Assembly (NCBI RefSeq): GCF_000146165.2
Contig: NC_004347.2
Coordinates: 1,240,001-1,304,000, forward strand
DNA length: 64,000 nt
Reading direction: 5' to 3'
Source of the DNA: Shewanella oneidensis MR-1
Lineage (GTDB): Bacteria > Pseudomonadota > Gammaproteobacteria > Enterobacterales > Shewanellaceae
Positions 41,001 to 52,035 of this stretch are shown one piece after another (position 1 is the first letter of the stretch; every line of letters starts with the position of its first letter). Made by a program: the position numbers and the translations under genes. The notes below the pieces were generated by a model, which was not told the DNA's origin, did no database searches, and saw only the letters and a list, made by a program, of their open reading frames with translations.

Positions 41001-41152
41001 TAAAAGCACTGACTCAGTGTTGTCAGGTATGGGAAAAGCAGCTTAAAACCACAGGCGCCCAAAAGCTTGAAATACAGTCGGCCAATGAACTGAGAGCCTG
41101 CTGGCTAGCATCGATGACGGCATTAGAACAGTGGTTAGTCACCGTGGAATAG
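38075..41152 (+). CDS. torS: TorS, hybrid sensor histidine kinase for TMAO
   Basis: TorS detects TMAO through TorT and phosphorylates TorR via a four-step phosphorelay. The 1025 residues are longer than E. coli TorS (914). Order: helix 1 (about 14-38), a large helical periplasmic sensor (about 40-370), helix 2 (about 371-394), HAMP, a coiled coil, HisKA with His517 in ATMSHEIRTPLNG, HATPase (NLIGNGIKFT, DTGVGI, GTGLGLAI), a receiver with Asp799 in DAVMLDIQLSDG, and an HPt domain with His965 in LLHALKGSSAS. Start is a GTG with AAGGA 6 bases upstream. The extra length lies in the sensor and in a Ser/Ala-rich linker before HPt. Confidence 0.95.
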   Translation: MAPLSLSRRSLTGRLMLAFSVLGLLLLLLVSLGSLSLHWLKQADRYLYEESLPASQAARQLVQASNALSDGVTQLGQVEDERQREFIGRKLNLESATMLNSIKVLLALDVNEDNHLPVLAGQIIEQLTLLGQSVGQRITLGDELQRRARELSVAAAHASELLQSELAVVDSAILAKLSQAYPDMAGNKRSGQLLDDVIERELDIQEQLNRALKLVHQIALLSQLFEVSELQSELQLSVPRLLATFASTLPSHPVAHINQQKGTAIEQASEAVTELSAPEVGIDLMALTTVSELIRDPGRLNALKAELVTLKHTPKIIKLQRDLSQSLQRQQRQQQALAEKLYSLNTLVDSALNQQQQRAELARSDYLMQLSYARFGLLATGMLMFVIMGWVIYRVIYRGIALRLNQATQAMSRLSLGDINVSLDARGDDELTAMANAIEAFKRKTAHNLKLQADLRQVADELTEHKKALEQTVATRTQELAETNLRLDAEAKGHAKARVVAEEASQAKSQFLATMSHEIRTPLNGLLGTLTLLGQSQLPPAQQQMLALSQYSGTLLQTVLSDILDFSRLEQGNLTNEPRPTDINALLDEVLAIMVAGANLAGLSLRLNRPQLPACINIDGPKLRQVLFNLIGNGIKFTSEGSVSLNVSLQGGRLAFVVADTGVGIAPEVREQLFIPYSTLPNQGRSRGTGLGLAICKQLVELMDANGRGIWVKSEPGKGSEFGFELCFTQCDKAQDAQTLVHKQVHTQRVLVVEDNKVNAMVAQGFLAHLGHSSTLAASCQLALECVSADKAFDAVMLDIQLSDGSGVALLPQLKALFGAKNVKFAAFTAQMQMEDLSLYREVGFDTVLAKPLSLQTLTQWLGVAMASSSLETESPGLSASPSFISASSAPLAQATDTSGAIPLGNQATETLLDIEQLQQDIEVLGVKAVSDMLALYKTSSAEQIERLSEATFVESSADSAKLLHALKGSSASMGLKALTQCCQVWEKQLKTTGAQKLEIQSANELRACWLASMTALEQWLVTVE

Positions 41153-41156
41153 GGCT

Positions 41157-41439
41157 TAATACCAATCACATTAAATATCTAATCAGTTCAGAGCCTCACA
41201 GGCATTTCAATCCAAGGCGCATTGACGCAGAAATGGTCATTCCATTTTAAGTCAATGCAACACCGGAGTGGGATGCCTGTGTGGCTCCCAAAGGGCGGCT
41301 GATGTTCACGGTATGGCAACACGCTTTATACTGCGTTTAAGGCTTTCGACAGAGCACCACTATGCCTTCAAGCCTTCGCCTTGTCTAAAGCGCGTTGAAT
41401 TCCCGCTGAATGAACAGATATTTAATACGATTGGTATAA
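41157..41439. mobile_element. MITE-like element with terminal inverted repeats
   Basis: About 283 bases between torS and torD are bounded by inverted repeats. The left end reads TACCAATC then ATTAAATATCT then TTCA (41160-41190). The complement of the right end (41411-41438) gives TACCAATC, ATTAAATATCT and TTCA with slightly different spacers. Inside is a nested hairpin: GAGCCTCACAGGCAT (41191-41205) against ATGCCTGTGTGGCTC (41273-41287; one mismatch), ATTGAC/GTCAAT (41221/41251) and AAATGG/CCATTT (41231/41242). It encodes no credible protein. Its end lies 5 bases from the torS stop. No clear target duplication is seen. Confidence 0.75.
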
Positions 41440-41462
41440 GTATCAACGCTCAACGAAATACA

Positions 41463-41499
41463 TAAAAAAAGCGGCTCCCAAGAGTGGGAGCCGCTTTCG
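41463..41499 (-). terminator. Terminator of the torECAD operon
   Basis: AAAGCGGCTCCCA and TGGGAGCCGCTTT form a 13-bp stem. On the minus strand it is followed by seven T, so it ends the torECAD transcript about 20 bases after the torD stop. Confidence 0.9.
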
Positions 41500-41518
41500 T
41501 TCAACCGCATCAAAAAAA

Positions 41519-42172
41519 TTAGCTTAAGGTTTGTTCTACTGATGAGTTGATTGTCTGTTCCAACAGTTGTTTATCTTGCTTGACCCAAGCAAGAGTCAGC
41601 GAAGCAAGAGCGCTGTAAAAGCCATTGCGGTGCTTGCTATCGCACTCAACAACTTTTACCACAAACTTAGCTAACCAAGAGTCGATGCAAGCATCGAGGA
41701 AATTTAACTGGGCAGCATCTTCACTGTGGCAGGCTAAATGTCCCATATAGGCGAGCATTACGGCTAAGTGATCGGCAGGCTCAGGGAAATGACTCTGTAC
41801 TTGCAGTTTGCTCTGGTGCAAAAATTCACTCATTTGCTGATGTTGCTGCCCAAACAGTAAGGGCTCATCCTCACTGTTTAAGTATAAGCTGGCATAAGGC
41901 GAGGCGCTGTGCCGAGTACCCACGAGGAATAAACCGCAATAATCAGCCGCGAGTTCGAGCAAGGCGTCATTGCGCTGTAAATCATTCAGTACCTTCTGCA
42001 TGGTCGCGACAGGAGCGCTAAACTCTGGCTCATGGCCCAGTTGTGTCCAGAATTGCTGCGCCGCATCACTGGTGAGTTCCTGCAGACGTTGTGCATTAAC
42101 TTCCCGGGCAAACAGAGAAGATAACAGCTGATACACTAAGGCTCTGGCATGATTAATATCGACGTTGCTCAT
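41519..42172 (-). CDS. torD: TorD, chaperone for TorA
   Basis: TorD is the dedicated cytoplasmic chaperone that binds the TorA signal and apoprotein and helps molybdenum cofactor insertion before Tat export. The 217-residue all-helical protein fits the TorD/DmsD family, with [21 protein letters not shown] (here seen as DYCGLFL plus SPYASLYL) and [17 protein letters not shown] as hallmark blocks. It is the last gene of torECAD, 93 bases after torA. Confidence 0.94.
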   Translation of the reverse strand: MSNVDINHARALVYQLLSSLFAREVNAQRLQELTSDAAQQFWTQLGHEPEFSAPVATMQKVLNDLQRNDALLELAADYCGLFLVGTRHSASPYASLYLNSEDEPLLFGQQHQQMSEFLHQSKLQVQSHFPEPADHLAVMLAYMGHLACHSEDAAQLNFLDACIDSWLAKFVVKVVECDSKHRNGFYSALASLTLAWVKQDKQLLEQTINSSVEQTLS

Positions 42173-42265
42173 CGCATTTTCCTCAAAATTAACAGTTGAA
42201 TGCGCCTAGAAAATTAGGCGCATCGCCTAAGACTTATCGCTCAGGACGGGTTCTCAGTATTTAGC

Positions 42266-44770
<2,505 letters not shown>

Positions 44771-45949
44771 TTAGTGCTCTTTTTTCACGAAGGTTGACGA
44801 ATGTTCTTGCAGGTATTTTTGCACCAGTGCTTGGGTGTCTTGGTCCATGTTCACGAAGGCCAACATGCCTTGGAACATGCCAGGCCAGGTATTGGCATCG
44901 AAATGCGCTTCATCTGGCTGGGTGTGGCACACACTACAGCTTGAGCGGAACGTATCGCGGGCATAGCCCCAGAGTGGTTGCAGCTCGGTGAGCAGGTAAT
45001 CCTTATCGGTCCAGATTTGGGCTTCAACGCGTTGCCATTTTAGGCCCGTCATTGGATCTTCTTTCTCTTCAAAGGTTTGGATAACACCTTCTGTTTCGGC
45101 TGCATCTTTGCTTAACTGCGCCGACAGAATGTTTACGCCAAAGTCCATGTAGATCACGCGGCCTGCGCCGATTTTCTTACGCCAGCCATCGATACCAATT
45201 TTGATGCGCTTACCTTTAGTTTCGAGCACTTTGACTTTAGTGGCTACGTTTAAGGTACCTGCTTCAACATCGCCTTTTTCACTAAAGAACAGTGGCTTAG
45301 TTAGGGCACTGTAGTAGGTTTGGTTGGTTTCCAGTGAGCTGACGCCAGCGCCGACTTCGGCGATGAGTTCAGGTGCTCGGGCCGTGCCCATTTCAGGTAG
45401 ATGGTGAGCAATGCCTTTGTGGCAATCGATACAGCTTTGATCGATTTCAGCGGCGCGTTTCATCTGTTTTTGCGCCAGCGGTGACATGCTTTCCCACTTC
45501 ATCGAGTTGTAGTTGTGGCAGTTTTTACACGCCAGAGAGTTGTCGCGATCAAAACGCTTCCACTCACGGCTTGCCATTTCGAGGCGTTTAGCTTCAAATT
45601 TTTCAGGGGTGTTGACCGTATTGAATAACCAGCCCCAAACGTCGTGGGAGGCTTCCATCTTACGGGCAATTTTACGGCTCCAGTTATGGGGCACGTGGCA
45701 GTCTGGGCACGTGGCGCGCACGCCTGAGTGATTCGACCAATGCACTGTTTCCTGCAGCTCTTGGTAGGGTTTGCTCTCCATACTGTGGCAACTGATGCAG
45801 AAGGCTTCGGTATTGGTAGCTTCCAGTGCGGTGTTAAATCCGCCCCAGAAGATGATGCCCATGATAAAAGCACTAATGCTGACAGCGCCTAAGGTGAGAG
45901 CTTTTGTGGGTTTGTTTAGTGTGCGCCAGAGGTTGATTAACCACTTCAT
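44771..45949 (-). CDS. torC: TorC, membrane-anchored pentaheme c-type cytochrome
   Basis: TorC takes electrons from menaquinol and passes them to TorA. The 392-residue protein has an N-terminal membrane anchor (about 17-37) and a NapC/NirT-type tetraheme domain with CISCH (51-55), CPDCH (81-85), CKNCH (141-145) and CIDCH (173-177). The C-terminal domain carries the fifth heme, CSVCH (338-342). All five sites are intact, as expected for TorC. It lies between torE and torA. Confidence 0.97.
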   Translation of the reverse strand: MKWLINLWRTLNKPTKALTLGAVSISAFIMGIIFWGGFNTALEATNTEAFCISCHSMESKPYQELQETVHWSNHSGVRATCPDCHVPHNWSRKIARKMEASHDVWGWLFNTVNTPEKFEAKRLEMASREWKRFDRDNSLACKNCHNYNSMKWESMSPLAQKQMKRAAEIDQSCIDCHKGIAHHLPEMGTARAPELIAEVGAGVSSLETNQTYYSALTKPLFFSEKGDVEAGTLNVATKVKVLETKGKRIKIGIDGWRKKIGAGRVIYMDFGVNILSAQLSKDAAETEGVIQTFEEKEDPMTGLKWQRVEAQIWTDKDYLLTELQPLWGYARDTFRSSCSVCHTQPDEAHFDANTWPGMFQGMLAFVNMDQDTQALVQKYLQEHSSTFVKKEH

Positions 45950-45975
45950 AATAGCGTCCTCAAAGTATCAGTGAA

Positions 45976-46146
45976 TTAGTGGCCGACAACGCCGCCGAAG
46001 GCTTGGATCATCCAAATGATGAAACCGTAGAGACTGATCCCCGCGATAGTCAGTGCGGGAAAGAGTATGAAAATGATGAATCCCAGCGCCTTTAACTCAT
46101 TGCTGCGTGAGGACTTATCCGATGTTTGCATGGTGGGCTTTGTCAT
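45976..46146 (-). CDS. torE: TorE, small membrane protein of the TMAO operon
   Basis: TorE belongs to the NapE/TorE family of small membrane proteins of unclear role. The 56-residue protein has a polar N-terminus (MTKPTMQTSDKSS), one membrane helix (about 20-47, with LGFIIFILFPALTIAGISL) and a short GG-rich tail (FGGVVGH). It is shorter than common ORF cut-offs. A GGAG ribosome site lies upstream, and torC starts 26 bases after its stop. The torECAD order, with torE first, is characteristic of Shewanella. Confidence 0.9.
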   Translation of the reverse strand: MTKPTMQTSDKSSRSNELKALGFIIFILFPALTIAGISLYGFIIWMIQAFGGVVGH

Positions 46147-46185
46147 TGGGAAGAGCTCCGTTCGAAAGCGATTTTTGATGACATC

Positions 46186-46262
46186 ACTATAAAGGGGAGA
46201 TGTGAACGGGCTTACGCGCAGGGATGAATGGGCTTTGACAATATATGAAAAATTATGAAAAT
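46186..46262 (-). promoter_or_regulatory. torECAD promoter with TorR boxes
   Basis: Two abutting decamers, ATATGAAAAA (46243-46252) and TTATGAAAAT (46253-46262), lie about 100 bases before torE; on the minus strand they read TTTTTCATAT and ATTTTCATAA. The first is identical to the box upstream of torR. A possible -10 box on the minus strand is TATAGT (46186-46191), with no clear -35, as expected for an activated promoter. Confidence 0.65.
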
Positions 46263-46657
46263 TTTAAAAATCCCATGATTTTTTGTTTTACTGACAGAGT
46301 GTTAATCCGATTTCTGTGATCGCACTCGGCAGTTTGATATGCGGTTTAAGTGTTTTTTAAACAACAGATTTTGAGTTTTTTACCTAATTTTTTACCGAAG
46401 TGCAGGCGAGGTCTTAGCTATCTGGCGGCGTTTACAGTATTATCCGCGGCCAACAAAGGCTGCGTTTGCATGGTTGAAGATAGTTTAACTGGGCAAAGCA
46501 TCACTGCTTGCAGATCATGGATTTTTCCCGATGTAGGAAAATGATGTGGATCTCTCACCCAACTCCTTGGATTTGGGGCTCTAATCTGCCGCAGCCAGCG
46601 TCGCCAATGCTAATTGGTATCGACCCTATTTTAAGAGATCACAAGGTATAACAAGAT
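46263..46657. other. Intergenic region before the purine permease
   Basis: About 395 bases without a gene between the torE boxes and the permease. It is A/T-rich on the left. The only structure noted is ATTTTTCC/GGAAAAT near 46523-46541. It should hold the permease promoter, but no convincing -35/-10 pair, tRNA or purine riboswitch is seen. Confidence 0.4.
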
Positions 46658-48010
46658 ATGTCTGAGCAATTGAGTTCAACTGCCGTACCCTCTGGTTCGT
46701 TTCTGAACCGTTTTTTTTCTATTCAACAACGTGGTAGCACCGTTCGCCAAGAAGTGATTGCAGGGTTAACAACCTTCCTCGCGATGGTGTACTCAGTGAT
46801 TGTGGTACCCAATATGTTAGGCAAAGCGGGGTTCGACCCCGGTGCCGTGTTTGTTGCCACCTGCTTAATTGCCGCCTTTGGCTCGCTGCTGATGGGACTC
46901 TGGGCGAATCTGCCCATGGCCATTGGTTGTGCGATTTCACTCACCGCCTTTACCGCCTTCGGCTTGGTGTTAGGTCAGGGTATGAGTATCCCTGTCACCT
47001 TAGGCGCCATTTTTTGGATGGGGGTGATTTTTACCATCGTGAGTGTCACTGGCATTCGTCAATGGGTGCTGGCTAACCTGCCTAAGGGGATCGCCCATGG
47101 TACTGGGATTGGTATTGGCTTGTTTTTACTCTTGATTGCCACTAACAGTGTGCAGTTGATTGTGGCCAATGATGCTGGCCTGCCAGTTAAGTTAGGTGAT
47201 ATTAACAGCTTGCCGGTGATTGCCACTGTGGTGGGGCTTGCAGCGACGATAGGTTTAGAGCGTCGCGGTGTACCTGGCGGTATCTTGTTGGTGATTATCG
47301 GCTTATCCCTTTTCGGCTTAGTGTTTGACCCCAGTGTGAAATATCAAGGTTTGTTTGCCCTGCCAAATTTAACCTCTGAGCATTCGCTAATTGGCCAATT
47401 GGATATTATGGGCGCCTTAAATCCTGTGGTATTACCGATTGTACTGGCATTGGTGATGACGGCTATTTTTGATGCCACTGGCACCATCCGCGCGGTAGCG
47501 GGTCAAGCCAATTTGCTGGATAAAGACGATAATATCGTCGGTGGCGGTAAGGCATTAACGTCAGATTCTGTCAGTAGCATGTTTGCAGGTGTTGTTGGTG
47601 GCGCGCCAGCGGCCGTGTATATCGAATCTGCGGCGGGTACTGCGGCTGGCGGTAAGACAGGCTTAACGGCGACTATTGTTGGAGTATTATTCCTGTTAAT
47701 GGTATTCCTTGCACCGCTCAGCTATTTGGTTCCTGCCTACGCCACTGCACCAGCGCTGATGTATGTGGGACTATTGATGCTTAGCAATGTGACTAAGCTA
47801 GATTTCAACGACAAAGTCGATGCGATGGCGGGCCTAACTTGCGCCGTGTTTATTATCCTTAGCTGTAACATTGTCACAGGTATTATGCTTGGGTTTGTGA
47901 CCTTAGTGATTGGCCGGATTTTTAGCGGCGAATGGCGTCAACTTAAGTTAGGCGTATTAGCCATTACCCTAGGCTTAGTGGTGTTTTACATGGGTGGCTG
48001 GGCAATTTAA
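46658..48010 (+). CDS. ghxP: Guanine/hypoxanthine permease, AzgA branch of NCS2
   Basis: This 450-residue, roughly 12-helix protein imports purine bases with protons. It closely matches E. coli GhxP (YjcD) and GhxQ along its length: [81 protein letters not shown] and [16 protein letters not shown]. Guanine/hypoxanthine specificity is inferred from that resemblance; adenine permeases of the same branch are less similar. It is convergent with the CBS gene. Confidence 0.92.
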   Translation: MSEQLSSTAVPSGSFLNRFFSIQQRGSTVRQEVIAGLTTFLAMVYSVIVVPNMLGKAGFDPGAVFVATCLIAAFGSLLMGLWANLPMAIGCAISLTAFTAFGLVLGQGMSIPVTLGAIFWMGVIFTIVSVTGIRQWVLANLPKGIAHGTGIGIGLFLLLIATNSVQLIVANDAGLPVKLGDINSLPVIATVVGLAATIGLERRGVPGGILLVIIGLSLFGLVFDPSVKYQGLFALPNLTSEHSLIGQLDIMGALNPVVLPIVLALVMTAIFDATGTIRAVAGQANLLDKDDNIVGGGKALTSDSVSSMFAGVVGGAPAAVYIESAAGTAAGGKTGLTATIVGVLFLLMVFLAPLSYLVPAYATAPALMYVGLLMLSNVTKLDFNDKVDAMAGLTCAVFIILSCNIVTGIMLGFVTLVIGRIFSGEWRQLKLGVLAITLGLVVFYMGGWAI

Positions 48011-48022
48011 GCGATTAGCTTA

Positions 48023-48051
48023 CAAAGCGAGTGTACTTAACACTCGCTTTG
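48023..48051. terminator. Shared hairpin at the end of the permease and CBS genes
   Basis: AAAGCGAGTGT (48024-48034) and ACACTCGCTTT (48040-48050) form a perfect 11-bp stem over ACTTA. It overlaps the last codons of the CBS gene. The flanking T-tract is weak. Confidence 0.6.
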
Positions 48052-48468
48052 ATTTACCTCATTGTGTGCACAATAGGCTCGCAGTAAATCCTTCCAAGTG
48101 ACGATGCCCACCAAATCACCATTTTCGAGCACGGGCAAACAACCGATGTTATGTTCTAGCAAGGTGCGGCTAGCAACATCGAGCGACACATATGGCGCAA
48201 CGGTTACTGGATTGCGAGTCATCACTTGATGGATGCGTTTCTGGAGGGTTTCGAGATCCTTTGAGGTTTCGGCACCGTTACCTAAATTAGGGCTGATGGC
48301 GCGCAGTAAGTCGCGTTCAGATAATACCCCTTCGAGTTTATATTCATCCAGCACCAGTAGATGGTGAAAGTTTGCCTGCTCGAAAATATCCTTCGCCACG
48401 GTTAAACGATCGTCCATTTCGACCGTGACGACTCGGGTACACATAATATCGGCGATGATGATCGGCAT
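48037..48468 (-). CDS. CBS-pair domain protein
   Basis: A 143-residue protein made of two CBS motifs (about 5-60 and 80-138), a fold that usually binds adenosine nucleotides. Visible hallmarks are IMCTRVVTVEMDDRL, HHLLVLDEYKLEGVLSERDL, MTRNPVTVAPYVSL and GCLPVLENGDLVGIVTWKDL. No catalytic or membrane part is attached, so it is probably an energy or nucleotide sensor acting on an unknown partner. Convergent with the purine permease. Confidence 0.9.
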   Translation of the reverse strand: MPIIIADIMCTRVVTVEMDDRLTVAKDIFEQANFHHLLVLDEYKLEGVLSERDLLRAISPNLGNGAETSKDLETLQKRIHQVMTRNPVTVAPYVSLDVASRTLLEHNIGCLPVLENGDLVGIVTWKDLLRAYCAHNEVNQSEC

Positions 48469-48591
48469 AATAAACTCTACCTCGGACTTGTATCGTTAAT
48501 ACACTGCATTACAGATACTTATAACAGACCGATGTTTATTTAGCCAATGGCATTGTTGTGAAACTTGCACCCTAGGACCTCATTCTCGCGT

Positions 48592-50451
48592 TTAATCTTG
48601 ATCTTCTGTCTCATCTTCTGCCATTAAGGGGTTTCTTAAGTCTTCGGGCAAATGGACGCCGATGTAGCGTTGATACCTTTTACCCTTGAGTTTATGGGTA
48701 TCGACCAGTACCAAACCATCGACACAGTCACCGAAATCGGCATCGATCCCAAAGGCGAGAAACTTCACCCCATCCTGCTTACATAGCTCACCATATTGCT
48801 TATACAGTGTCGGCACCGCCGCGCCCATACTTGCCAGCATCTGCTTGAGTTGCTTAAAGTGGCTTTGATAATCTTCGCCTGAGTAGAGGGCATCTAACTG
48901 CTCTTTACGCTTCTTGGATAAACCAAAGGGTGACATAGATACAGCGAGTTGCTGCGCTGGAGCAAACTCCGTGGAGTAGAAATGCACTAGCATTTCCCGC
49001 GCACTGCCGGGCAGTTGATTACTGATGGAAACCGGGCCAAACAGATAGCGGTATTCAGGGTGTTTGGCTAAAAAGGCCCCAATGCCGAACCAGAGATAGT
49101 CGAGACTGCGTTTACCCCAATATTTGGGCTGCACAAAGCTGCGGCCGAGTTCTAACCCTTGTTTGACGAAGGGCATAAAATCGTCGGCATATTGGAATAG
49201 TGACTGGCTGTAGAGGGCGTTGTCGCCATAGCGGTTTAACACTTGCTCGCCGCTGGCGAACCGATAGGCGCCGACAATTTCAAACTGCTCTTTATCCCAT
49301 AACACCAGATGTTGGTAGTAGGAATCGTATTTATCGATATCACGGCGCTTGCCCGTACCTTCGCCGACGGCGCGAAAGGCGATTTCCCGCAGGCGGCCAA
49401 TTTCCCGCATGATGGGATTACTGTCTTGATGCTGATACAGATAAATCAGCTTGTTGTCTTGGGTTTCGCCAAGCAGTTCACATTGTTGCAGCGCGGCCTG
49501 TAGTTCTCGGCGCGACTCAGGATGTGCGATGGCGCTTTGGGTGATAAACAGCGGATCTTTATCTTTGCCAATACGATATAAATGATTTTTAAGCAGTTTT
49601 ATCTTGGTTTTTAGCGGGAAATCCATAGAGCGTACGGCTTCATTGGGGATGAGCTCGCCGATGCGAATGGGCATATTGCGCTTGGCCTGCTTAAACATTT
49701 CCTTAACCAGTAGCAGTGTGGCTAAGGGTTTATAAATCATCGAGGCGCCGTAAAAGGTGGCTGAGTTTTTTGCATCTAAAAAGATCGGCAGCAGCGGCGC
49801 ATTACAGGAAATCGCCATCTTCAAAAAGCCGGAATGCCACTGAGTATCGCGCACGCCATTGGGACGTAGGCGAGAGACTTCCCCCGACGGGAAAATCAGT
49901 ACCGCGCCTTCATTACGTAGATGCTGGTGAATTTTTTCTAAGTGCTGCTTAGGTGTACCGCCGGTCATATTACGAACCGGCAGCAAAATCGAATGCAAAG
50001 GCTTAAGTGCCATCAATAGCTCGTTGGCGACGACTTTAATATCGGGGCGGATCTCACTAATCAATTTTATCAATGCGAGGCCATCGAGGGAGCCAATTGG
50101 ATGGTTGGCGAAGATCACCACTCGACCTTCACAGGGAATATTTTCTACCTCATTGGCGGGCACGGTAAAGCTAAAATCGAAGCTGGCAAGCACTTGCTCG
50201 ACAAAGTCTATCCCTTGGAGATAGGCAAATTGATTAGCTATGTCGTTGCACTGTTTTTCATTCAACAGGTAACGCAGCATGGCTTTAGTTGGTTTCGCTA
50301 ACCAAGGTTTGTCTTTCAAAGAGGGGAGGTTTTGCTCTACCACATTATCGACGGTAAAGATCATCGCGTTGCCCTCTTCGGCTGGCAGCGGCGCAGTCAG
50401 CAGTTGGGAAGACTTGGTGAGGTTTGGCGTATTATGGGTTAATTGATTCAT
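48592..50451 (-). CDS. Lysophospholipid acyltransferase fused to a GNAT-like (OlsB-type) domain
   Basis: From the ATG at 50451 the protein has 619 residues. The N-terminal half (about 90-290) is a PlsC-type acyltransferase with the HX4D motif in FANHPIGSLDG and the glycerophosphate-site block LIFPSGEVSRLRP. The C-terminal half (about 310-560) resembles the hemolysin/OlsB acyl-ACP N-acyltransferase fold (GRLREIAFRAVGEGTGKRRD, GAYRFASG, LELGRSFVQPKYWG). It probably acts in membrane lipid synthesis; the exact product is unknown. The frame is open to a GTG at 50556, inside the upstream gene; ATGs at 50466 and 50451 are the realistic starts. It follows the phosphoesterase gene on the same strand, virtually abutting or overlapping it. 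Confidence 0.85.
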   Translation of the reverse strand: MNQLTHNTPNLTKSSQLLTAPLPAEEGNAMIFTVDNVVEQNLPSLKDKPWLAKPTKAMLRYLLNEKQCNDIANQFAYLQGIDFVEQVLASFDFSFTVPANEVENIPCEGRVVIFANHPIGSLDGLALIKLISEIRPDIKVVANELLMALKPLHSILLPVRNMTGGTPKQHLEKIHQHLRNEGAVLIFPSGEVSRLRPNGVRDTQWHSGFLKMAISCNAPLLPIFLDAKNSATFYGASMIYKPLATLLLVKEMFKQAKRNMPIRIGELIPNEAVRSMDFPLKTKIKLLKNHLYRIGKDKDPLFITQSAIAHPESRRELQAALQQCELLGETQDNKLIYLYQHQDSNPIMREIGRLREIAFRAVGEGTGKRRDIDKYDSYYQHLVLWDKEQFEIVGAYRFASGEQVLNRYGDNALYSQSLFQYADDFMPFVKQGLELGRSFVQPKYWGKRSLDYLWFGIGAFLAKHPEYRYLFGPVSISNQLPGSAREMLVHFYSTEFAPAQQLAVSMSPFGLSKKRKEQLDALYSGEDYQSHFKQLKQMLASMGAAVPTLYKQYGELCKQDGVKFLAFGIDADFGDCVDGLVLVDTHKLKGKRYQRYIGVHLPEDLRNPLMAEDETEDQD

Positions 50452-50455
50452 GATA

Positions 50456-51514
50456 TTAAGCGACATCCCTAGGTTGGACTTGTGGTTGTTGGGAGTTGTA
50501 TTTGAAAGTTGCTGTGGCGTGATGGGGTGTTGTTGGCGGCGTTTGGAGGAGGACAATACTGCTCAGTATCTCAAGGCTTAAGGACTGCTCATTCCAGCGA
50601 CAGAGCTGTAATTCACCGCTTAAGGTTTCGGTGATCAGGCTGCAGTTTTCGACCCAATCACCATCATTGGCGTAAATGATCTGGCGTTTGTTTGGGGTAG
50701 TGTATTGGTTATCCCTTGGCTGGATTGATAACTCTGGTTGATGAATATGGCCGCAGATCACGCCATCGACATCATAGTGCTGGGCATATTGCACAACGGC
50801 TTGGCGGTAGCGTGAAATCGCTGTTTGAGCCTTGCCAACGCGGGATTTGATATAGCTGGCGAGTGACCAATACGGGTAGCCTAAACGCTCACGCAGGCGA
50901 TGGAGATTGCGATTGAGAAACAGCAGAAAATCGTAGAGGTGATCGCCTAAGATGGTGTAAAAGCGCCCAACGCAAACATCGGCATCGAACTGATCGCCAT
51001 GCAGCATTAACAGCTTGTGGCCGCCAATACCCTGATGAATATGTTGCCGAGCAATTTTGATATTCAGCAGGGTCAGTTCGGCATAGGGTTTAATCAGTTC
51101 ATCGTGGTTACCCGGCAGATAGATCACTTGAGTGCCGTTTTGCGCCAGCTCGATAATCTTTTGTAGCACCTTATTGTGGCTTTCTGGCCAATGTAGACGA
51201 CGTTTGAGTGCCCACAAATCGACAATATCGCCGACCAGATACAAGTGCTGGCAACGCACGGTAGTTAACAGGCTTAACAGATAGTCGGCCTTACAATCCT
51301 TACAACCTAGATGAATATCCGATAACCAAAGGGCGTTGACTGTAATTGTATGGCAGTTTGCGGCGTTGCTGGCGTTGGCAATATGTGGTGTTGAGAAGGA
51401 AGTGGCGTTAACACTGGATGGAGCATTGTAGGAAGAGTTGTAGGGAGAGTTGCGGGGAGCCTTGAGTGCGTCGATAAGCGTGCGATCAAGCCCTCTGTAG
51501 TTGGCTCCAGTCAT
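50456..51514 (-). CDS. Calcineurin-like metallophosphoesterase, LpxH-like
   Basis: The 352-residue protein has the full metallophosphoesterase motif set: LSDIHLG (Asp66, His68), GDIVDLW, LPGNHDELI, MLHGDQFD and GHIHQPEL. This pattern is closest to UDP-2,3-diacylglucosamine diphosphatase-like enzymes, although a true LpxH role in lipid A synthesis cannot be claimed. The first 50 residues are Asn/Ser/Ala-rich and may be an over-long N-terminus. Its stop is 4 bases from the start of the acyltransferase, which suggests a lipid-related operon (inference). Confidence 0.85.
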   Translation of the reverse strand: MTGANYRGLDRTLIDALKAPRNSPYNSSYNAPSSVNATSFSTPHIANASNAANCHTITVNALWLSDIHLGCKDCKADYLLSLLTTVRCQHLYLVGDIVDLWALKRRLHWPESHNKVLQKIIELAQNGTQVIYLPGNHDELIKPYAELTLLNIKIARQHIHQGIGGHKLLMLHGDQFDADVCVGRFYTILGDHLYDFLLFLNRNLHRLRERLGYPYWSLASYIKSRVGKAQTAISRYRQAVVQYAQHYDVDGVICGHIHQPELSIQPRDNQYTTPNKRQIIYANDGDWVENCSLITETLSGELQLCRWNEQSLSLEILSSIVLLQTPPTTPHHATATFKYNSQQPQVQPRDVA

Positions 51515-51781
51515 CTGATATTCATCCTATGCGGCTGTTGACTGCCTTAGAGAGTAGCCACTGGCTTTGACTGAATGATGAAGCTTAAGTGACATGCAGA
51601 TGACAACAAGCTGGATTAGCCTGAACTTAACCCGTCAAGATTTAGATCTGGATACAATGAGAACAGGCTGGGGATTTAACTTACTTTAGCCCCAAAGCTA
51701 GATTGTTTTATCGTTAGGTGTGCAGGGTAAATTGTCATTGTTTTCCCTGTGAAACGCCATCTACTTATTTAACCAAACCCA
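51515..51781. other. Gene-free stretch before the transposase repeats
   Basis: About 265 bases between the phosphoesterase start and the repeat array. It should carry the phosphoesterase promoter on the minus strand. I see no gene, RNA or clear promoter. Confidence 0.4.
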
Positions 51782-51961
51782 AACATGGACACCCAACCTT
51801 AATGGCGCGGTTAACAACATGGACACCCAACCTTAATAGCGAGGTAGCTAACCTCCGACTATGCTTTGGTTAAGCATTAAACATGGAGGTTTGTATGCCG
51901 CGCCCTCGTAGAACTCAGAAACCCAAAACTCAAACATGGACACCCAACCTTAATGGCGCGG
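51782..51961 (+). repeat. Three copies of a 29-base repeat
   Basis: The unit starting AACATGGACACCCAACCTTA occurs at 51782-51810, 51816-51844 and 51933-51961. Copies 1 and 3 are identical and copy 2 differs at two positions near its end (AGCGAGG for GGCGCGG). They precede the transposase and may be recognition sequences for it. Confidence 0.9.
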
Positions 51962-52035
51962 TAGTTAACCTCCGACTATGCTTTGGTTAAGCATTAAACA
52001 TGGAGGTTTGTATGCCGCGTCCTCGCAGAACCCAG
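51816..52035 (+). repeat. Tandem duplication of the transposase leader and first codons
   Basis: Bases 51816-51918 and 51933-52035 are two near-identical copies (117-base period). Each contains the 29-base repeat, TTAACCTCCGACTATGC or its one-base variant, GGAGG and the ATG with codons for MPRPRRTQ. The first copy (ATG 51895) runs out of frame from the transposase and stops after 32 codons; the second opens the real gene. Confidence 0.9.

Noticed and set aside
41268..41465. 65-residue frame in the torS-torD gap
   Set aside because: It runs through the MITE-like element and its terminal repeat into the torECAD terminator; no ribosome site.
46263..46657. Purine riboswitch before the guanine/hypoxanthine permease
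   Set aside because: The conserved loop and junction sequences of purine riboswitches are not present on the plus strand.
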